DNA of 9,643 bases from an uncultured Lachnospiraceae bacterium (lineage in GTDB: Bacteria; Bacillota; Clostridia; Lachnospirales; Lachnospiraceae). The DNA is taken from NCBI GenBank assembly GCA_905236615.1, contig CAJORC010000157.1, positions 1 through 9,643 on the forward strand. The letters run 5' to 3'. Position numbers and translations under genes: made by a program. Within the stretch, counting starts at the first letter, position 1. Every line of letters begins with the position of its first letter. The notes beneath the pieces were generated by a model, which saw only the letters and a program-made list of their open reading frames with translations, had not been told where the DNA came from and searched no databases. Positions 6,333-9,643 of the stretch are shown one piece after another.

Positions 6333-9083
6333 TTACTCTGCCGCCTTATTATCAGCACCCAAATTAGTCCAGTTACTGCTCTCAAAAATATTGTCATGTA
6401 CCGAATACCAGTCCCAGTCACCGGTATCAAAAGTTTTTCCGTTGTTTTCCCTTACGGAATGATTATCCGCAGTCGTTACTATCTGGTCATGTGCAGTCTT
6501 CTCATCACTGTTAATGGTCTTACCCGTAAAAGGATTGGTCATATCTTCGATAAGTCCCGTCATTGCCATTGTAGGAACATCGGCATTGGTCATGAAGCTG
6601 TTGTCCGTCCTGCTTTCAGTATCCGAAAAATCCTTATAGAGCAGGAGCGGGTTTACTGCCTCAACATCAAGACCGTCATCCATTATCATATAATCAAACT
6701 GTCCCAGAGCATATCCGTGGTCAGAAACAATGATAATCCTCGTATTATCGTAAACACCCTCTGCCCTCAAATAATCAAACCACTCTCCCAGTCTCATAAA
6801 TGAAGCCATATTAACATGGTAATGATAAGGCGTAGGATCCTCAAGCACTTTGGCTGTCACACCGTCAATCGTATAGAGTGAACTGTCCGTATACTCGCCG
6901 TTCTTCACATCCTGTTTCGGTGTGTAATCCGGAAGCTGCAGTTCAACAGGATTATGAGGTGTTGAATTCTGCATCATAAGGAACTGATTCTGTCCGTCAT
7001 CAGTTATAGTCGTAACTTCCTTCAACGCAGACAGCACCGAATAGCGTTCAAGAAACTTCTTCGTGATATTACTCTCTTCCACGGAAAGATAATATCCCCT
7101 GTCATAGACCGAAGGCTGCAAGAGTCTCGGCATCACACGGTAAAGGCTGTAAAAGAAGAAATTCCTGTAACGATTCTGGGAATTGTAGGATTTCTTCGCC
7201 TCGTCAGACAACAATGCAAAATAATCACCGGTCTCGGTATTCAGAGCCTTGACACCTTCCATTCCATCATATATTGAAATATCCGGTGTCGTCTTGTATC
7301 CCGCATCCGGCGGGTCTGTAACCGTCACACTATATCCGTTTTCCGAGAAGAGCTTCGGCATTACTTTAAGCGCCTCATTTGTCTTGTCAACAAGAGGCTC
7401 ACTGTCACGCTTATTCATTTCCGTCGGAGTATACTCATATCCGCCGAAGATCGCCGGTGAACCATAGTTTGTATGTTCTCCGAATGAAAGCGTATTTGGA
7501 TAATATGTAAATCCCGCAAACTGGTTCCTAAGCTCTTCGCTCTCATTAAACATATAAGGCACATAGCCGCTTATCGCCCTGTCAAGCATAAGAACTATGA
7601 CATTCTTTCCGGTCCTTGAAAGTGTGATAAAAGGCTTTGCTTCTTCCTTTGCCGCCTTGGCTTCCTTAACCTCGTCCGACGCAGAAAGCTCTGAATTAAC
7701 CTTAAACAGATTGAAGCCTGCAAAAATTATCGAACCCAGAAGCAGGGCAATGTAAACTCTCTCGATAAACTTGGGAAATTTATGATAAATCCCGGCTGCG
7801 ACAAGAATTATAAGCAAGAGCGCAAGGAGATTTATTCCTATTTCCGTCAGGCTGAAAGAGGGAATCCTGTCAAAGATCAGGTCGATCGTTATGCTTCCGA
7901 AATTCCTGTTAAAGCACATGTAGTTAACAATAGCGCATATCGAGATCAGGTAGATCGCAAGGTTGTAGACTCTCCTGCCCTTCCTGTCAGCAAAGCCGTA
8001 AAGGATCGCACCGCCCCATACAAGGAAATAGCCTGCACATATCGAAAGATCTGTCAGGATATATCCCAGCGGATTGATATAGTCATCCTTATCAATGAAT
8101 TCAAGGGGAGACGCACCGATAACAGCGAGAGGAATAATCGCTCCCATAAATACCGTAAGGAAAACTCCCGTAACAATCGCCATCTTCGAAGAGGGACTCT
8201 CCGGAAAATACTTCTTTATCCTCCGGATCACAGCTCCGCCGCGTCTTCCGAGCCCCGGATGCGCAATCTTTATCCTCGGGATATTACATATTATAAATGC
8301 GATTATCATAAGGACATTTCTGGTAACCGAATAAAGAAGTCCCTTTTCTGCCGCAGCTATAAATACGACCAGCGAAAGCAGTGATAACAAATAAGCAAGA
8401 ACCTTCTTCGGGTTCGGAACCAGTTTAAGGAATATATTCTTGCAGAGCGAAAAAAGGTTATTCAGAGTCCAGTAGAATACCAGTCCCGACGGACAATGAT
8501 AAAGGAAAACCAGAAAGAAAAGAGCAAGCATGTAAAGCTGTGCCTTGTCCTTAAGCCGGAATCCTCTCGTGTATATATAACCCGATACAAAGTTTATCAG
8601 CGTCATCAGTATGGGAAGCAGGTTTAAACTCAGACCTCCTATATGTATGAGCTGATCCGGCGTTCCCAGATCCTTAAAAATAAAAAAGGAGGCTCCATTA
8701 AGGAGACTTAAATTCGAAAGATACCTGTATGCAGCCGTAAAGAACGGTATCTGCAATAGCAGAGGAAGCGATCCCCTGAAGACCATCAGCGGCGAATAAT
8801 TCTGCTGCCTGTAGTAGGTCTGCAGGATCATGAAACGCTCATCACCCTTAAATGATTTCCTGATATGCTTAATATAAGGAGCCATTTTCTTCTGGATATT
8901 TCTCTCTTCATCCTGTATGGCATCCGCCCTCCTGTAAAGAGGAAATGAGAGAAGGTTAACTCCGAGGCTTACGCCTATTATCGCCAGTCCCGGATTTGAA
9001 AAAGCCCGGTATCCGATCGAAAAAATGAGTTCCATTATAAGAACCAGTGGCATTATTACAATATTATATAAAACAGAAAGCAT
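6333..9083 (-). CDS. YidC/Oxa1-like membrane domain fused to an LTA-synthase/sulfatase-fold phosphotransferase
   Basis: This is a 916-residue protein in three parts. Residues 1-220 resemble the YidC/Oxa1 insertase core: helix 1 (about 5-26), helix 2 ending in SFPLYRR, a charged cytoplasmic hairpin (50-95), SPLMVFRGSLPLLLQIPFF leading into helix 3, and a late CPSGLVFYWTLNNL helix like the family's FPSGLVLYY. Residues 225-460 add about seven more hydrophobic helices. Residues 490-916 form an extracytoplasmic alkaline-phosphatase/sulfatase-fold domain. There NVIVLMLD (Asp501), GEHTNYGSP (Thr538, candidate nucleophile), STPHNP (His710) and VSDHG (Asp788, His789) supply the usual metal and catalytic positions. 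By family knowledge such domains transfer phosphoglycerol or phosphoethanolamine from phospholipids. The gene is first in the operon and stops 2 bases before the next start. The target, and whether the first domain inserts proteins at all, are unknown. The domain calls are firm, the function is inferred. Confidence 0.85.
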   Translation of the reverse strand: MLSVLYNIVIMPLVLIMELIFSIGYRAFSNPGLAIIGVSLGVNLLSFPLYRRADAIQDEERNIQKKMAPYIKHIRKSFKGDERFMILQTYYRQQNYSPLMVFRGSLPLLLQIPFFTAAYRYLSNLSLLNGASFFIFKDLGTPDQLIHIGGLSLNLLPILMTLINFVSGYIYTRGFRLKDKAQLYMLALFFLVFLYHCPSGLVFYWTLNNLFSLCKNIFLKLVPNPKKVLAYLLSLLSLVVFIAAAEKGLLYSVTRNVLMIIAFIICNIPRIKIAHPGLGRRGGAVIRRIKKYFPESPSSKMAIVTGVFLTVFMGAIIPLAVIGASPLEFIDKDDYINPLGYILTDLSICAGYFLVWGGAILYGFADRKGRRVYNLAIYLISICAIVNYMCFNRNFGSITIDLIFDRIPSFSLTEIGINLLALLLIILVAAGIYHKFPKFIERVYIALLLGSIIFAGFNLFKVNSELSASDEVKEAKAAKEEAKPFITLSRTGKNVIVLMLDRAISGYVPYMFNESEELRNQFAGFTYYPNTLSFGEHTNYGSPAIFGGYEYTPTEMNKRDSEPLVDKTNEALKVMPKLFSENGYSVTVTDPPDAGYKTTPDISIYDGMEGVKALNTETGDYFALLSDEAKKSYNSQNRYRNFFFYSLYRVMPRLLQPSVYDRGYYLSVEESNITKKFLERYSVLSALKEVTTITDDGQNQFLMMQNSTPHNPVELQLPDYTPKQDVKNGEYTDSSLYTIDGVTAKVLEDPTPYHYHVNMASFMRLGEWFDYLRAEGVYDNTRIIIVSDHGYALGQFDYMIMDDGLDVEAVNPLLLYKDFSDTESRTDNSFMTNADVPTMAMTGLIEDMTNPFTGKTINSDEKTAHDQIVTTADNHSVRENNGKTFDTGDWDWYSVHDNIFESSNWTNLGADNKAAE

Positions 9084-9090
9084 GAGTCTG

Positions 9091-9097
9091 CTCCTTT
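9091..9097 (-). promoter_or_regulatory. Ribosome binding site that fixes the fusion gene start
   Basis: AAAGGAG on the minus strand (9097-9091) lies 7 bases before the ATG at 9083-9081. This is a near-ideal Shine-Dalgarno site. It supports Met1 rather than the later Met11 or Met17 as the start of the YidC-like fusion protein. Confidence 0.85.
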
Positions 9098-9125
9098 AAT
9101 CAATATTTATCACACAAAACAATTT

Positions 9126-9154
9126 ATTATACAATATTTAGATTTTTACTACAA
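9126..9154 (-). promoter_or_regulatory. Predicted sigma-A-type promoter of the six-gene operon
   Basis: On the minus strand a perfect TATAAT (-10) lies at 9131-9126. With a 17-base spacer, TTGTAG at 9154-9149 matches the first three bases of the -35 consensus TTGACA. The surroundings are strongly AT-rich. A start point about 7 bases downstream of the -10 would give a leader of roughly 35 bases before the ATG at 9083. This is the only gap in the window large enough for a promoter of the operon. The weak -35 means that an activator or an up-element effect of the A/T tract is possible, but no operator repeat is visible. Confidence 0.6.
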
Positions 9155-9160
9155 GTAAAA

Positions 9161-9193
9161 CACCGGAGTGCAGGATTTACCCCGCCTCCGGTG
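9161..9193 (-). terminator. Intrinsic terminator of the upstream permease gene
   Basis: The outer arms CACCGGAG (9161-9168) and CTCCGGTG (9186-9193) are perfectly complementary over 8 bp. Allowing one bulge and one mismatch, pairing continues inward toward an AT-rich loop. Read on the minus strand the stem is followed by TTTTACTT (9160-9153), the U-tract expected of a Rho-independent terminator. It begins 7 bases after the permease stop codon. There is no T-run on the plus-strand side, so the signal works for minus-strand transcripts only. Confidence 0.85.
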
Positions 9194-9200
9194 CAGTAGA

Positions 9201-9643
9201 TTAATTAATGATCATGTGCAGTGCAAGCATGACTCCTAAAAACACTATGTTCACAGTGGTGAATACGAGAAAATACTTACCCGCCTTCTCCCTGTTGGCA
9301 CTTGTATATGCCTTGTATGATATCAGACTTGCCATGGATGCAATGAGCGTACCAAGTCCGCCAACATTAACACCTGTCAGCAGCTGCCTCTTGTCCGCCG
9401 CAAAATCCGAAAGCATAAGCGTTGCCGGAACATTACTGATAAACTGGCTCGTTATTACCGACACGATAAATTCCCTGCCGCTTACAACTGTCTGCAAAAA
9501 ACTTCTTATCTCCGGGATCTTTCCCATATTTCCGGTAAATATAAAGAATCCAATAAATGTCAGCAGAAGAATATAATCAGCCTGAAGCACGATCTTGTAA
9601 TCCATTCCCGCTACAATCAGAAGGACCAGCAGTGCAAGCACAA
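9201..9643 (-). CDS. ArsB/NhaD/citrate-type permease, C-terminal fragment
   Basis: This is the last 146 or so codons of a membrane transporter whose 5' part lies beyond the right edge of the window. The reading frame is open to the edge, and the GTG at 9639-9641 is an internal valine codon rather than a start. Four or five hydrophobic helices are visible. Between them lie the sequence TSQFISNVPATLML and, about 20 residues later, a glycine-rich stretch NVGGLGTLIASMASLISY. This pairing of an SNVPA motif with a GGLGT helix is typical of the C-terminal half of the ArsB/NhaD and citrate/anion (SLC13-like) permeases, which move inorganic or dicarboxylate anions, or exchange Na+/H+. The substrate cannot be told from this part. 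The protein ends in MIIN and a TAA stop at 9203-9201, followed 7 bases later by a terminator. It is therefore a separate transcription unit from the operon downstream. Confidence 0.8.
   Translation of the reverse strand, partial: VLALLVLLIVAGMDYKIVLQADYILLLTFIGFFIFTGNMGKIPEIRSFLQTVVSGREFIVSVITSQFISNVPATLMLSDFAADKRQLLTGVNVGGLGTLIASMASLISYKAYTSANREKAGKYFLVFTTVNIVFLGVMLALHMIIN

Noticed and set aside
7782..8384. Plus-strand open frame of 200 codons opposite the YidC-like fusion gene
   Set aside because: It lies wholly antisense to a well-supported coding region, has a basic low-information composition with no recognisable motif, and no convincing ribosome site. It is a shadow of the minus-strand gene.
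6333..9083. Naming the first operon gene yidC
   Set aside because: Only the first 220 residues are YidC-like, the groove arginine is missing, and most of the protein is other membrane helices and a phosphotransferase domain. The gene name would mislead.
9200..9215. Short palindromes ATTAATTAAT and ATGATCAT at the permease stop
   Set aside because: They are low-complexity sequence encoding the C-terminal residues and stop codon, with no spacing or repeat that suggests an operator.
9639..9641. GTG as the start codon of the permease
   Set aside because: The frame stays open to the window edge and the fragment is only the C-terminal part of its family, so this codon is internal.

Overview
All genes in this window lie on the minus strand. 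The window holds one complete six-gene operon (promoter near 9126-9154, terminator near 32-70) preceded by the 3' end of an unrelated transporter gene. The DNA is moderately AT-rich, with AGGAG-type ribosome sites and tightly packed, overlapping genes. The protein set (membrane-anchored CDP-glycerol glycerophosphotransferase-like enzyme with an N-terminal IDPGTGS motif, TagD-like cytidylyltransferase, LtaS-like enzyme, MBOAT/SGNH pair) points to a Gram-positive member of the Bacillota. A clostridial (Lachnospiraceae-like) host is my best guess, but this is inference and not proven by any marker gene here.

Layout in the direction of transcription (right to left): (1) 9643-9201, C-terminus of an ArsB/NhaD/citrate-type permease, closed by a GC-rich hairpin terminator at 9161-9193. 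(2) 9154-9091, promoter and strong ribosome site of the operon. (3) 9083-6333, a 916-residue fusion of a YidC/Oxa1-like membrane domain, a further block of membrane helices, and an extracytoplasmic alkaline-phosphatase/sulfatase-fold domain. (4) 6330-5092, a TagB/TagF-type glycerophosphotransferase-like enzyme. (5) 5095-4700, a TagD-like cytidylyltransferase. (6) 4700-2898, a lipoteichoic-acid-synthase-like protein with five membrane helices and an intact catalytic site. (7) 2877-1399, an AlgI-type MBOAT O-acyltransferase. (8) 1387-95, a membrane-anchored SGNH-hydrolase-like partner. (9) 94-1, an AT-rich hairpin terminator. Gaps between the operon genes are 20 bases or less, and genes 4/5 and 5/6 overlap by 4 and 1 bases. 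No stretch over 300 bases lacks a gene. I see no RNA gene, mobile element or CRISPR array.

Working model (inference): the operon builds and decorates a phosphate-containing cell-envelope polymer. The cytidylyltransferase would make CDP-glycerol (or a related CDP-alcohol), and the TagB/F-like enzyme would transfer the phospho-alcohol on the cytoplasmic face. The LtaS-like enzyme and the YidC-fused phosphotransferase would add phospho-alcohol groups outside the membrane. The MBOAT protein would pass an acyl group across the membrane to the SGNH protein, which would esterify the polymer. The unusual points are the YidC-like/phosphotransferase fusion, the mixing of a cytosolic CDP-glycerol route with LtaS-type extracellular chemistry in one operon, and an MBOAT protein ending in a DltX-like Tyr/Phe tail although no D-alanine activation genes are present.
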